Below are positions 1 through 14,879 of a DNA stretch of 64,000 bases, piece by piece. The notes beneath the pieces were generated by a model. That model searched no databases. It saw only the letters and a list, made by a program, of their open reading frames with translations, and was not told the DNA's origin. Origin of the DNA: Eudromia elegans (lineage: Eukaryota > Chordata > Aves > Tinamiformes > Tinamidae). The stretch is taken from positions 1,005,344 to 1,069,343 of the forward strand of contig PTEX01000234.1 of NCBI GenBank assembly GCA_003342815.1. The letters run 5' to 3'. The stretch's first letter is position 1. The number at the start of each line of letters is the position of its first letter. Both the position numbers and the translations under genes were made by a program.

Positions 1-636
1 GAACTGCAGGCATCTTGCTTATTTTGAGCCCATCTTTAGCTGTTTACACCAGCCATGCCTTCAGCTCTTGTTCCTTGGGGTACACAGTTACAGTACTGGA
101 CTTTGCATTTTCCTGGCTTCCCGATCTTTTCTTAGTTTGCACTGGGGTAGGTTACCTGCAGTAGTTTCTGTTTAAAGCACAGCAAATGCTTGCATAGATT
201 CAAGGTCAGAAAATTGCACTAATCTTCCAGGAGATGCCGTCTCACTGATCCTGCTGTCTTGCTATGCAAAGTACTGAAACCACAGCCCTATTGATCCAGC
301 CTCCAGACAAAAGCTGGCGAGTTATGAGTCTGCCAGCTCCTTTGAAGCAATGAGATTTCCCCACTATCTCCAGAGGGTACCAGTTAGTGGGGTGTGTGGT
401 CATGTAGTGGGGAAAGGATGTGACTGTGCAAATTTATGTTGTTGATTTAGCTGAACAACTCCAGGTCAGCCAGGCAGGAGCAGGTTGTTGCACTTAGCTG
501 CTTTCACCACAGGAGGTAACCGGTAGGACGTGGTATGCAAACAAAGGAGGAGACTTGTGCAAGTCTGGCAACCAATCTCTATCTGCAGCTTCTGCACCTG
601 ATGCTGGCACTGAGGCAGAATAACGTTGAGTGTGGG

Positions 637-662
637 AATAATAATAATAAATAATAATAATA
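637..662. repeat. (AAT)n microsatellite
   Basis: About eight units of AAT/ATA with one interruption, inside the upstream intron. Confidence 0.9.
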
Positions 663-3600
663 GATTTGTGCTTCGACTGCTAAAATTAACAGAAAAGTCA
701 GTTATCTTTCTGCAAACCATTCAGTGAATTGGAGTGTCACATCACAAGCTCAGAAAGGTCTAATTTTTAAGAAGTATGACTCCAAAAGAACTATGCGGTT
801 TAGCATACCAAGGAGCATTGGCTCTGTCTGGATTATAGCCTATGTTTGCATCCCAGATTAGCACCTGTAATTAGCCTTAACCCATGAGATAGAGGAGGCA
901 AATTTAAATTATATATAGTTTCATGAAGCACATTCACACTGACATTACAGTTATTTCTCACAATTAAACGCAGTAAGAATCTTGAGTGAAGGTGACTTCT
1001 GTGAAAGAATTACAAATGGAACAGTTGCAACTGTGTGTGTGTGTGTCCTTTGAAGAATCCTTTGGGTTTGAAGTAAGATGTGAACATTTACAGGTATTTC
1101 AAACCAAGATACAAGAAAAATAGTAGTTCGTCATCCACACAAGAGCTCTTCTATTTTCTCCCTCAACCGTGCCACTGTTGGCAGGATGGGGGCTTTGAGA
1201 GCCTGATGTGGAAGTAGCAACAAACAATTCTGTGTGCTTGCAGTCTGTGTCCGGATCTTCTTCTCTTGGAAACTGGCATACTCCTATTCATGAGATTAAG
1301 GATAAATGAAGGATATTTTTTTTTTTTTGTGTTAGGCTTTATATTAATAATAGAGTAATTTTTTCTATTTTCTTTAACTTTTTGAGATCATCTTGCTGTC
1401 AACTTGAGCCTCGTTTCTAGCTCATTTATCTTAGTGTTGGTAGGAAATACAGCCATTTAGTGACCATTTGTACCAGCTTAACTGGTTCAAACCCCAGAGG
1501 AGACCCAACCTGGATCATCCTTAAGAGCTGCACATGGTTATTATACTGCCTCTCATTAAGTGTAAAGGCTTTACCATCCCTGAATGTTATTCTCATTTGA
1601 CTTTCAACGATGCCTTAGTGTCTGGTTCACTTTATTGAGTGATTAGAGCTTACTTTTTTCCCTCAGGAGCATTGCAGTAAATCAATGTGTAAGAATGTGG
1701 CAAGCAGATAAAATGCACAGTAATTAACAGAGCTAGCTTAAAGTTCTCAAGTGTAGGCAAGTGTATGAAAAGAAAAATCAGTACGTACCCATATTATGCC
1801 TGAGTTGTTCTTCCTTGAGCTGGAAGGAGAAGTATTGTTTCTTCATTAAGCAGAGAAAACTCAAGCTTCTTTGTAGAAGTTAGATTTGCAGAAATCTATC
1901 TGGAGCTGTTATTTTAGATTGCATATAGGAAAATACTCTAGATTTGAATACCTTTTAGCAATAAAAATCCTAGTGATTATGTAAGAAATGTGTGAAAATA
2001 TTTCTCCAAGGTCCAGGTCTCCAAGTTACCTGAAAGATTTCCACAAATGTCAGTAGATTTCAGGATAGACTGATGTTGTATCTAAAAAATATATCAGTTC
2101 TTAGACCGTATATAAATGGAATACATTTGACCAAGGCAAAAGCATTTTCTTTCATCCATTAAAGACATATAAAAATTAAAGAATACTATATTTTCTGACC
2201 AATTTCCTCTTCTAAGTCCAATTATAAAATTTTAATTTCAGGGCTCCATGTAACTGTGATTTTGTTTTTCCTCCTCACTTTGAATGAACTCTTCTGTTAC
2301 TATGATTTACTATGATAGAGGTTATCATTGAGATTTACAGAAGGAAAACAGATCTTGATAGTTTTTTCAACATCTGTGAGTTATAATGTTCTGTGTAAGC
2401 TTTGAGATGCTAAGATGATTTTTTTTTTTAAGACCATCATCGGCATGCACATATATTTGAATATATATGTGGTCTTTCTGCTTTTTAGATCTGTTCATTT
2501 ATTTATAAAAATAAGAGAGGTCAGCTGGTTATACTGGAGTCCAGGACTTTTTTTTCTGTTAAAAAACAAAATTTCTGTAGTGTTTAAAAACAAATTGAGA
2601 ATGCATTCCGCTATTTCTGTTCTTTCTATGTCTGTTTTACAACCAAAAATGTTCTCATGAAAATTTGATGAGAAGGTTTATTTACACTATGCTCGCAAGT
2701 ACTTGTGATGGTTGCAAAGTCAACTGAGTTATATAATAGCAATGATCTGCCGATCTTATCCAGTGTATTCACCGTGGTGCATCAGATTGGCTAAATTTAG
2801 CCACATGAGTCTGTGTTCGTCCCAAAATAGTTTCATACGGGGAGGCTACAGTGTCCGCCAGTGCTGTCAGTAGGTACAAGGCAAAGTGCCAGGTGGGGAG
2901 CGGGGAGCTGGGGTTCTCTGGGTCCAGCTGACCGGGCTGCCCTCCCGCATGGGTGCAGGATGAAGCAGACTCAAAAGGACAATTTTGTGCCCTGTGGCAC
3001 TAGCGGCTGAACAAGAGGCTTAATGGGTCTTTGTTGGGGCCATGAAGAATCAAAATCTAGCTTAAATATCCTTACACAAAAAGCAAACTAAAAATATAGT
3101 GTGGGTATGTGAATGTAGAAGGACTTGGGGAAAACATTAACTCCAGCAAATCTGCAACTTGTCAGAGACTGTAATTCGATATTTTGTTTACTACCATGGC
3201 ACTCAATTAACTTCTAGATGTTTCCGAGTCCATTCATTGGGCAATGTCCCTACAGTGAAACGGCTGAATTAATGAAATTATATTCATAATGCATTTCCAG
3301 GGTGTTGAGTGACAAATAAGTACTAGAATGACATGAAGGAAGCTAAACTGGCAGTACACCAGGAAGAGTCCCCAGGAGGACAGTCCTAATTCTCAAAAAT
3401 ATGATCAACCTCTCTATCACCTTTTTATAGTTAGTTAGTAGAATTACAAAACCTTTCCCACATAGCTGCTTTATCTTACTAAGGTATGCTGTATTTCACT
3501 ATTCAAGATGTTTGTTCTCAGTAACTATTATGCAAATGTCTAAAATTCTATGTATGGAGAGAGAGAGGCACCTGCTGTTTTTTTTCCCTCAAAGTTCTAA

Positions 3601-6600
3601 GCATTAAAAATTGCAGGTTTTAATAATTTAGCACATGACTGAAGGGGTAGTTTTTCTGTCTGGATTTCTTTTGTGGTTTGGTGCTGCTCCGATTTCATGG
3701 GAGTGCCTGATAAAATACAGGTAGGTCTCCTTCATTTCTGTCTGTCTTTTTGTAGTCTGCCTCTGCGTCTTACAGCCTCCGGTGCAACTAACTCATGACT
3801 AAAGTTTTTTTACTGCTCATTTTGTTACTTCTCCGTTGACTTTATGAAGTTTACCAGTTTCCTATTATCTGGGTAACTTGTTCTTTCTCTTCATTTAATA
3901 AATCTGGTGGATATGTTTGTAGTTAATTACAGCTATGGAAATAGTGGCACAGAAAAACTGCACTTGGGCTTCATGTTAGTCTTTATTTGTCTCTTTTGAT
4001 AGAAAATCATGTTACATTGCAACTCTTAGTAATTTATTATTTTTATTGAAAGCTTTTTTGCAGCCTACATGAAATCAGACTGGTTGACACAGTCCAGCCT
4101 GAGTGGACAAAGGCCTGTTTCTTCATTGCTCTCTTATTTTCTGTAGTCAATTACATGAGAGAAAAATGGTAGAATGCATCACAAAACTGCCCCAGAATAA
4201 ATGACTGCACAAGACACCAGGCAAAAGCAAATCAGACTACTCTGCCAGAGCTTACACTGATTTATTAAGTCATTTGTTCAGTATAATGTCATGGCTTGGA
4301 CCTCAAGCCAAGTGAATTAAATCCTCTGTTTTCTTCTAGCAGTGATATGTACATGATGGAGCATGTAAGTGTTGGGGTAGTCACAGTGGGCTTTTCTTAA
4401 GGCGCACGCATTATTGCTCTTTGTTCTTTATAACCTTAGAGGTGCACACACTATTAGAGGGGTTGTTGAGGGAAGGGACTGAATCTGTGTCTGCATTTGT
4501 GGACTGAAATGAGGGTTTCTCCAAGCATCCATGTATTCACAATTTAGACTATTAAAAAAAAAATCAAAATCAAATGATTTTGTTTGCATTTAAATCTGTT
4601 AGTGAAACCATATATAATTGATTTTAGCATATTGCCTTTTTCTTATGTCAAAATAATTTGAAGGTAGAATTTATTCTTGCTCACGGAACAAGTGCCTTAC
4701 TCCCTAAGTAATAAGTTAAAATGTGCAGGATAGAGGTGCTAGATAGAAATGAATAGAACAGAAAAAAAAATAAAATAGAAGACTTTTTTTTTTTAAATCT
4801 CAGCATTTTTTCTCAACCAGTGATTGTGAAATTACATGTTGTGTAAAGTATTCCATGCTCCAATCAGAAATGCTTATTTCAGAGCTAGTAATGTAAGTAT
4901 TGTTTTTAAAGGGCCGAGTAATTTCAATCTTTTTGGTCTATCTATCCTCCTAGGTAGAAGTTTGCCTGTATACTGATATAAGACTGGAGTTTCTGTATGT
5001 CCAAAGAAAAAATGTTCTTTTTTGGTTAGATGATTGTTAGATTTCTCTGCAGATATTCTGACAAAACACTTCTAATTTGAAAACTTCAATGAAATTCAGA
5101 CAATCACAAACTAATTATTTGTGTTTTTTGTGATGGAAGGTTTTAATCAAAAAAAGAAAAGCTCTTTTGTCAGTTTATAAACAAAAACATTTCCTTTTAA
5201 ATGGCAACATTTTACTTTGGAATTTCCTTCAGTTTATAATAAAAATGATTTAAAATAAAAAGGCTGAAGCAAAACTATTTTAAGAATATTATGAAATACT
5301 TTCACTGACTAAGCCCAAAACTTATTCGGATCATCAATCTTTTTTAAGACTAACATTTTATTTTATTTTTTTTTCTTGGAGTAAAAACAATTTTTTTTCC
5401 CATTTTGGCAACTGTGATACTTGATGTCACATTGTAAAGGAAGCCTTCAAATACCTGACTTCTTGAGTAATAACCCTAGCATCATTTATAAACATGTCAT
5501 GCAGACACTTCTTCACTAATTGAATAATGAGAGATATTTTTTCAAAAGAATCCCCCAAGACTGACAGTGCAGTTTAAACGGCTGTGATTTTCCGTGGGTA
5601 TACACACTAAGCAAGTGAGTAGGTGTCTGCATTTTTAAGTTCCTAAATGCATTTTGCATGTCAAATCGATGAAATTGTATGCAACTCTAAATATGCCTCA
5701 ACATTTAAAAATGTCTCCAATGATCGGTGATGTACATTGCAAAGCATCTCTACTTTTATATTAAAAATACTTTAAATAACCCACAGTTATTTAAAATGTT
5801 ATGTTGAAGGAATCTTTCATTCTAGAAAAAATACCTGCCACTTGGTGCTTTTCTAAATGTTGTGTGTGCTCAGAACTGCACCTCCCAACTTTCCTTCAGT
5901 GCCTACGCATTGGCCATTAGCAGACTCTTGGAAAGGACCTCCTGGCAGGAATGTCAGCCCGGACAAGGCTATTGCGCAGTGCCCGTCTGTCCTCTGTTCC
6001 TGTTCTGGGTCTGCATGGACCTGCTGAAGTCCAGCCTGGCAGTGTTGCTTCAAATGGGTTGAAATGAAGGCAGGAAGGGGCTACAAAGAACGTCAACACC
6101 GATTTCTGCTTCGACCTTTTACAGAAATCTGTAGTGAACAAAATCTGTGATTTTTCTTTTTTATTTTGTTAATTGCTTTGATGAAAACTCCAGTCTTCCA
6201 AGTTTCCCCATGTTGATGCTGCCCTCAGAAGTATTTAGAAGGAACACAGGACTTTGAATGGTAGGAGTTATGCAAACTGATCGACTTTCTCATCTTTTCC
6301 CTTGATTTAGATCTCATTGGCATAGTAGAAGATTTTCTCTTTTATTTTCAAATTCAGCAGAATTTGAGGACTTAAATGAGTAGTTAGGTGAATAATGTAA
6401 ATGAGTGCCATTATTAAGAGGGGGGGCTTGCAGACGATATCCACAAGTGAGAATTTCCCCTTTTCCTCTGCAACCTGCAAGACCAAGGCTAAATGATACA
6501 AGTGTTTATCTGGCTGGAGAAGGGATGGTGAATATTGGCCGCTGACTAAAAAACTACCAAGCTTTTCAATTTTACAGAAAAAGCCGTATCAGAAACTAGT

Positions 6601-9170
6601 GTACCAGAACAGATTTACTTCTTGATTGCTGGGCTAGGATCTGAGCTTAAATCAGCTGCTTCGCTCTGCAACATTTTTGTATTACTGCACTGTTTTCTTT
6701 CTAGCCTTGTCAGGCTGCTGCCATGAGGTATTTCTGTGGGCTTCACTCCTTATGCATATTGTAGCGTTTCAGAAGATACTGCAAGATCTTAATATCTGCT
6801 TTTTATGTGTGTTACATCATGAATATATCACAAAAGTTTATAAGTAGCCTATATAGTTGGCTTTCTCATACAAAATAGAAATAAAAGTTCACTTGCATAT
6901 TTATCATGAGGATGTGAACATATCCTGCAGGAACAGTATTTGTACAAAGTTCCTTATTAGGATTAGTGCACAGATGTTTCCTCAAAGCCTGTTTATCTTG
7001 GAGTTTAAGGACACATCCATTAATATGTTTCTCTGTACTATTTGCAGGAATGTCAGCTATCCGCAACAGCATCTAGGATGCTTATACAGACTCAGATGTA
7101 TTATTGGTTTATCTTTTCTGCTTGTTTGTTTTTTAATTTTCCATTTATTTCAGTCATCTAAGCAGTACAGATGAAAACATAATAATCAAGAATATTTGCC
7201 CTGTTTATGCAAGGCATCCTAGTCAGGTGCTTGGAACCTCCCTGTTGTTGATCTTGAAGCGACTTTACAAGGACCTAGGATTCTAACTTTGGTCAGTGCT
7301 AACAAGGCAACATGAAACATGGTGGCCCCTGAAGTTTTGGCCACCAAAATCATATACAGTAACCTTCAAATCTGGTTTGTGGAAACCACTGGAGATGGAA
7401 TGGCTAATGGCCCTGTATTTTAAAATTAGTGAATGTTGAGCTGTTCAGGTAAGACGTGTGAAAATAATTAATGGAATTTAGCAGATATATAATAGGGGAA
7501 ATTCAGTTCAGAAGAGCCCATTTCTAAAGAAAAATACAAGAAATTAAATATGTGAGATAAACTGGGAGGCATAAAAGGTAAAAGATCTTTGTTGCCTCTT
7601 ATTTCTGATAGGCAACAAGGAGTATTGCACAACGAGAAGAGCTGCTTTGAAATCTTTGTTTTTCTCCTGGTTAATGTATTCCAGAAGCTGATCTGGAAGG
7701 AAAGAATGAAAGAAAGCCACAGTCTGCTTTGAGGAGACATTAATAGACAAATTTATAGCTCTATTATACCAGCGGTGTATTCAGACAAGTAATTCAAGTC
7801 TTTTATGAGCTGCCGTGCTTGCTAGTGAATATGGTGTAAATATTTTGACAGCGAGTACAAGGGGGTTTACAGTATTTGATGGTTAGGATATAGAACGAAT
7901 TTCAAGGAAACAATTAAGGGGTATGTTTCATCAGGGTGCATAGGGAATTAACTGTGAGCCATACTGGCAACAAGGGATGTAGCACATCTGATTTCCTGTA
8001 AACCTGAAGGAAAATGCCTATTCTAACTGCATTACCCAGGGTTTTCAAAGATTCCCCAGGGAGTAAGGCACCTTTCTCCTTTTGCATTTCAATAGACTTT
8101 TAATTGCTTTAAGGAATCTCGGCCGTAGGGAACTAAGAAAAAATAAACCTTCTGAGGTCTGACTTTTCCTTATTCTAAGGCTGATCTATCTGGGCTGAAC
8201 AGAGAGATGAACCTGTATTATACATTATATTTTTACCTGATTCCTTTCCTTGGTGAGTTTCTCTCCTGCTCAGGATAGTGCTGTGCACAGTAAAATTCTT
8301 CAAGAAGAACTTATTTAAGGCATGCTGCATTATCAATATGTCTTATCCTTGCCTGGAGGGGATCCCTTGCCATCAGAAAAACATTACTCTTCTGGGCCTT
8401 GATTTTTCCATACATAGCTGTATTTAGCCTAGAGCTTAATTTCCATGCTGAGCCAGGCCCACTGGGGAAATAGCTGAGAATCACAGAGGTGGTGTTGTGT
8501 GTATATCTTAAACCTATGAGGATGGTTTTGATGAAGAAGGGGTGTGGGAGTCCTGCTCGCCTTTACACAGTTCAGATTGATCACTATCCCGGGCGTTTTG
8601 CTCAGTGTGTTGCTGCTGAGCGTGTGCAGAACCCGGGTGCTGTGTCTGTAACACAGAAGAGGGTTCCCCAGAGGTTCATGAACCAGTAGGATTTCTCTTT
8701 GCCAACGTAGCTGAAAGGAGGAGGCAGCCCCTTACTGATCCCTAGGTACTCACATAACCTGTCTGTGAAATGGTCACGCCACTTCAGATGTCCAGTCTTC
8801 CTCTGGATTTCTTCGTGCCTCCCAGCCAGGTTTGCCACTCATTGCAGTTCTAGACAAACAGAAAGGATTTGGTTTCTTTTCCTACATTACAGGGTTGTCT
8901 TTTTTGCAATCTATTGTACCTCTTTTCTCCATTGTCAGCACAGAGATTGTCCATAGCAATAGCTTACTCATTAAGTGTTATGGACACCTTTCTATTTACT
9001 AACAACTTAAATCAGATTACTGACATGCAGACCAACATGAAATGTTGGCATTCCCTCTAGCTGTAAGTAGGAAGAGCCCTTCATAGGTGCTCGTAGGAGG
9101 ACCCTTTGGCTCTTATGACACTTGTGGCCAGGTTCTGAAAAACAGTCAACGTGCTGGCATTGTGCTGTGA

Positions 9171-9189
9171 TTTTTTTTTTTTTTTTTTT
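9171..9189. repeat. poly(T) tract, 19 bases
   Basis: An uninterrupted run of T followed by AAA. No recognisable retroposed body is attached to it, so I treat it as a simple repeat. Confidence 0.85.
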
Positions 9190-10079
9190 AAAGTCACTTA
9201 TTTTGCTGCCTAAATGGGAACGGAGCTCTTCTGCAGATCTAGTCCCATGTGAGTTCATCCTGCATTAAAAGCAGATGGTGAGTGGCTCCAGCAGCTTTGT
9301 TTCTATTACCAGCCGTCTTTGATTTACTCTCTTTCCTCACTTTTCAGTCTTTATTGTTTCTATTCTGAAATAGCAGAGGCAGAGCTGTTGTTATCTCTTG
9401 GTCATAGTTGTCTCGCACAATATTTTCTCACACAATACCATTGATCTCTTCTTTCACTACTGTTTTTTTGCACCATCTGAAAAAAGCATTACGACCTTAA
9501 AGGGAAGGACAGGGAAAGGATGCAATCTTTTTAATAGGGTGACACTGTTAAGACACTATTGCTGCAAATATTTGAGCATGTTTTTAATTGTGCATCCTAC
9601 TCCAAGTATAATGCTGGAGAAATTACAAAGTGTCACCTAGGTTTGGTATGTTAACCTTTTGCTACTTCAGTTGCAGACTGGTCCCTTAAACACCTTAGCT
9701 AATAGCAAAATCATTTAAATGGTGTGTGATGCTGATGGTCTCAGGGATGACATAAAGATTTCATTCTAGATGGTTTTCCCAGATGTTTTGTGGTCTCCTC
9801 AGTGAACACCCGTAGCTTTGCTCAGTCAGTTTGAGAGTTCACATGTACACTCCTCCCTGTGGGAGGGAGCTGGAAAGTCTGTCTGACGCAGCTATTACTG
9901 CTGGAGGTGTAGAGACGGCTCTTCTCGAGGGCGTGAATGCTGGGGTTCTCACACTGCAGAGAAGCAGCTGCTTTACCTTCCCTCTTTTTAGGCTTTTGAT
10001 ACTTTTACTTGGTTAAAGGAACTAGATTTTTCTCCTTTCCCTGGGTCAGATTCGGGTGCTGGTGGTGTACATTTTAACA

Positions 10080-10105
10080 TTAGTTTCAAGCCTTAGTTTC
10101 AAGCC
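10080..10105. repeat. 13-base tandem duplication
   Basis: Two exact head-to-tail copies of a 13-base unit (TTAGTTTCAAGCC). This is typical of a small replication-slippage duplication. No function is inferred. Confidence 0.85.
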
Positions 10106-10424
10106 TTCACCTAAATAGGTGAGAGTTATTCTAGACCTTTGTTCCTCATCTTCAGTTGTTACATTAGCTACTGTTTGTTCTTCCCATAAATGTTCCTTTC
10201 CTGTGGCTCAGAAATCCACCTCCCTCCATTAGATTCAATCACAATTTGCAATGTTTTGCAATTAGCAAACTAGTGTTCTTGTACTTCCAGCAACTGGTGT
10301 ATACGTCAGGGCAGGGTACTAATGCAGGCTTTACCCAGCCCGAACTGAAGGAGATTCTTTGGAAGAGCCAAGGCCCAGTGCTAACACTATATCCAAGGTG
10401 TGTGTGTTGTGTTTTTTTGGTTGT

Positions 10425-10470
10425 GGGTTTTTTTTTTTTGTGTGGTTTTTTTTTTTTTTTTTGTTTTTTC
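10425..10470. repeat. T-rich low-complexity tract
   Basis: Runs of T broken by short G-containing interruptions, within the intron. It is simple sequence only. Confidence 0.8.
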
Positions 10471-11999
10471 CACATTGTTTTCTACATAGTTATCAATTAT
10501 ATAGAAAAGTGATTTCAGTCAGAATATGTTAATTAATATGAACTAAATATGCTAGTTTATTTTAGGAATACCTGAGGTTTCTTCTGTGCCCCTGAGTGTA
10601 TACGGAGAACACATACTGACCATTTCCTATGCCTGCAAGGTTATACTGCTAAGGGTTTGATTAAGTTTTTATTTTTTTAATCCTTAAACTTTCTGGTCTT
10701 GCTGCTATGCTCTGGCATTGCTGCGTTTTAGTCTTGTAATAGATTTTAATGCTTAAACTTTGGTACAATCACGGTTTGCTTTATGGTTTCATACTCCCTT
10801 TTAATGGCTTCTGTAGGATCAAGTACAGGCTATTACCATTTTACTATTACATTTAAAGCACAGCAGTGATTTTTATGATATTATCCAGTCTATGTATTTT
10901 TTAAAGTACTTGTTTATTATTTTTAGTTCCATGAATAGGATGAGGTTATTCTTTTCTTGAAAAGCTTCCCATTTCTTATTAGCCTTTGTAGTTTCTTGCT
11001 TGCTAGAGGGAATCTTTACTTATGTTCATGGAACAAAGAAAGTGCGTATTGTAAGTGCTTCTTAAAATATCCTAGGCTTTTCAAAAGAACATGGAAGAGA
11101 CCCACTAAGGTATATAGCATTTTGAAGCAAAAAACTGAAATTCATTCTTGCAAAATATTTGTTCATGTTATCTTTCTTTCTCTGCATTTTCTTTGAATTT
11201 CATCCTCTCAAGCTTTGTGAAAGAAACTTTTTTCCTTAATATTCAAAGTGTATGAAGATGATATTTTAATGGAACCATCCTTGAAAACAGATGTTTATGA
11301 TGAATTTATCAACATATGATGTATATAAAATGCTGGGTAGTAATAAAGGAAAGCCAAGTAAAGGACACAAGGCCATGTGAAACTAATACAAAGCAAAAAA
11401 TAATTAGGTATGTAATAAGTAGTATTAATAAATATGTACTATTTTAAGAAGTATGAGTTGAGAATTGTGCTTTTGAAACAATTCCGTTGCAAACTTGTGT
11501 TTTCAGTTTATGTTGACTATGTTTTCACTAACATTTTTGAACAAATGGACCTTAGTAGTCTCAACTAAAAGTACACATTCTTCCCTTCTGAATTTTTCTT
11601 TATTTCTCTCATAACTTCTTTCAAAACTACTTGCTTCCGTCTATGCTTTTGCTGTAGCTCAGATCTGTACTTCCAAATAACTCAAATGATACATAATCAT
11701 AAAAATTATGCAGGCAGAAAAGTCTGAGGTATTTTCTTCCCCTTAAACCAGAACTTTTTGAGTAAAAATATCCTAGATACCTCAGTCTGTTTCATACAAA
11801 ATTGTGTATAGGTTTTATAGTGTTTAATCAGAAATTGTTTCAGCTGTTATATGCGGTGAGGGGGTGATCCAGCTTTTGAATCTCAAATTAAGCCTCAAAA
11901 GGAACAGATATTAATTTATTAAAAATTATTTTTAATATTTATTAAAAATTCTGCCCAGGAAACCAAAATATCCATTTACATCTGTACATCTGGTTTTAT

Positions 12000-12075
12000 T
12001 GCCTATATTATAATAGGAATATGATGTTATATATATAACATTATATATGAATTATATATATAATATAATAATGTT
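12000..12075. repeat. AT-rich, partly palindromic simple sequence
   Basis: Dense TATATA and ATTATA steps, including short self-complementary blocks such as GTTATATATATAAC. This is low-complexity DNA in the intron. Confidence 0.7.
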
Positions 12076-14363
12076 TCTAAGTATTGCAACACCAGAATGC
12101 TTAAAGTGGCATGCAGATAACTATGGCTCATTTATATATATGTACGTATATGAGCATGTAATGGGACAGGTGCCTACATGGAATTGGGTTCTAGTTCTTT
12201 TTAGACAACAGTAGACGGCAAGTTTGCTCTGGGGCACTTGATTTGGCCTTGCACGTAGAAGATGCAAGCAGATGCCTATGCAAGCTTCAGTGAGGTAGGA
12301 AAACGGTAACCAATTACACTGTTATGCACTTGGTGAAGAGCTCAAATGATCATACTGCTAGACTGAATAATGAAGAAGTAGGTATTTACCTGATTTTTTG
12401 AGAAGTTGTTCTTAACTGAATTAACTGCTGCTTTTGATACTGTGAGCAGACCTTGAGTTGACCTAAAGTAATTTGCAGTAACCTGATGTCTGTAGAGCAC
12501 CGTGCAGATTTGTAGCAACTGAAGGCTTTTTGTTTGTTTGTTTGTTTGCTTGTTTTTAAGAGATTAGTAAGAGTGAGAAAGGAGGAAAAACTACTTTCAA
12601 AGCATCCGAGCTTTCTTTTCCAGATAATATTTCTAATTAATATCCTAATTAGCACAAATAAGACAACTGGTGAATCTAAATCTCTTACTTGAGAGCCCTG
12701 GGAAACCAAAGTTTCTTGACTTCGATTCAAACAATCTGAAATGTTCATGTAGGGGTTTCACAGATGTTGTTTATTTCTCCCCTAGTGTCTTGGGAGGGAG
12801 CAGTGCCACTCTCTTTCTAGTCACCTTGAGAATAGGATCATGTTTTGAAAGGATGAAGGGAGACTTTCATTACAGCAATCTCTACCAGCTGAAGAACCGA
12901 ACCAGGGAAAACCAAAATAAAACTGAGAGATGGAGGGAATGAGGGAGGAGGAGGAAAAGGAGAAGGTTCTCATGAGCTGCTAACAGTCTCAAGAGAGAAA
13001 AAGGGAAGAAAGCAGCTGGCTCATGATTTATTACGCCGTCTTTAGGAGGAAAGAGAATTAAAACAAAAAGAGCTTGGCCATGAGCAATGTAGCATCTCTC
13101 ACCTATTCAATTATATAAAATGCCTGGGAACAAAAATAACCTCTTCCAAATATCGTTTGGAAGCCTGCAGTGTTTTAGCCCCACTGGCAGGAGTTGAGGG
13201 CAGGTGAACAGATTTTTGCATTAAGGTAATCAATGCTAAATCTATTTGGTGTTTTATGCCTGATAGTGATTATCTTTCAAACCCTGGAAATATCCTAAGC
13301 GTGATGTCCACCATATAATAAGAACTTTTCTTCCAAACCTCGTTTTGATAGCTCTCAAATTGCCTAGGCCACTTGGTTCCCTGGGATTGGAGAGCACTTC
13401 TGACCTCACCCAGAAAATAGGTAGCTGTGACTTCACCCAGCTATTTTCCATAAAATTATCAGCATTTTCTTGTTCTACAGTTAAATACAGAGGAATGGAA
13501 TTAAGGCAGTGTTTGCTGATGGTGGAACTAGATGTTTATCCTTTCCCAGATTGTTGTTTGCCATGACCTTGTTGCAACTGCTTTATCTAAGTCTATTTCT
13601 AGCAGAGATTTGTCAGGAAGAGGGCATCGCACCACTGCTAAACCCTTTTGTTGTATATTCAATGAGGGCAGTTTGAGAGAAAACTGGTTTTGATGACAGA
13701 AAATTTTTAGTTGTTTTGGGCATGTGGCACCTGATTTTGACATTTAACAATGCTGTTCCACATAATATGCTTTATCATATGGATTCAAACTACTACTGTC
13801 TTTCATTTTCACAAGATTTATTTTCAACAATTCATCTTGGCAATTCTTCCAGTAAATTTGTTTTTAGTTGACAAATTGCAGTACCTGATGTTGTCATCTC
13901 ATAGTTGCATGCCGTTTCTGAACATATGCATGTTTGCATATGCATATGTCTCTACTACCTGTTTTGCAAGTCTGGTGTAGAAATGATCTAATACTCTCCA
14001 GAAAGTAGTACTGTGCTTTTCTCACCACACAGTCGCTGCTTTTAGGATCCAGATCTCCTTAGTGCCTTAGAACCTCTCCTAGCGGCACTATTTTCCTTGA
14101 GGACTTAAGAGCATCCCACAATTTGATCTTTTAGGTAGACCTTTCTTTGTCCTATTTGGTAATCCCTGAGATATGGCTATTATTAAACTAAACCAACGTG
14201 ACTTTCAGGACTTGAACTCCATGGAATGTTCACTGGGATACATGTAGGTTCTGCAATGACAAATGCTTCAATTAAATATTACATGGGTTGTTTTGAGAAA
14301 GTTTAGCTTCACAGGGAGGAACTTTGGTACATGTACATATATTATTTATTGACACTTGTTTCA

Positions 14364-14388
14364 TCTGGATGTGTTGTACACATCCAGA
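14364..14388. repeat. short perfect inverted repeat
   Basis: Arms of 11 bases (TCTGGATGTGT and its exact complement) are separated by three bases. It could form a small hairpin in the SH2D4B intron transcript. A single hairpin of this size may occur by chance. Confidence 0.75.
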
Positions 14389-14879
14389 ATGGCCTAATTC
14401 AACATCTGTTCCTGATTAAAGTGAGCATCTGGTATTTTACAGGTAATTATGAGGCATAAGCTTATTGTCCTCTAGGCCTACCAGCCAAATTGGAACCAAG
14501 CACTCTAAGTGGATGGCAAAACATAGCACTAAGTGCTATTCCTTTTCCTTGGTATGTCAGGATTTAGGTTGTATCCTGTTTGCAAGCAGAAGTCCCTATG
14601 CCAGATCCAGTATTGTACCCTAGAAGCAGAAGGGAAAGGTGGTGGGGAGGAGAAGAGATGATCTTGACAACAGGGAGGACTGAACTGGGAAATGTGGAAG
14701 CTCCCTTTCTGTTCAACTTTATCCCGTACTTGCTCTGCACATCTGAATTTGTGATCTATCTTTTGCCCTGAGAAATATATTTGTCATACAGCCAGGTATC
14801 GCAAATTGAAATTGTAATGCCAAAACATGTTAGGACTGCTAAATGATCACTGGCACAGAAGTCACTTGTCTAGCGGCTC

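Noticed and set aside
2820-2990. GC-rich patch, tested as an exon
   Set aside because: No frame gives recognisable SH2D4B sequence between plausible splice sites.
5853-6141. GC-richer patch with overlapping open frames on both strands, tested as an SH2D4B upstream exon
   Set aside because: No frame resembles the coiled-coil or pre-SH2 part of SH2D4B, and the expected WFHG ending with a donor site is absent.
12929-12968. Purine-rich tract that might adopt triplex DNA
   Set aside because: It is short and interrupted, with no mirror symmetry; ordinary low-complexity sequence.
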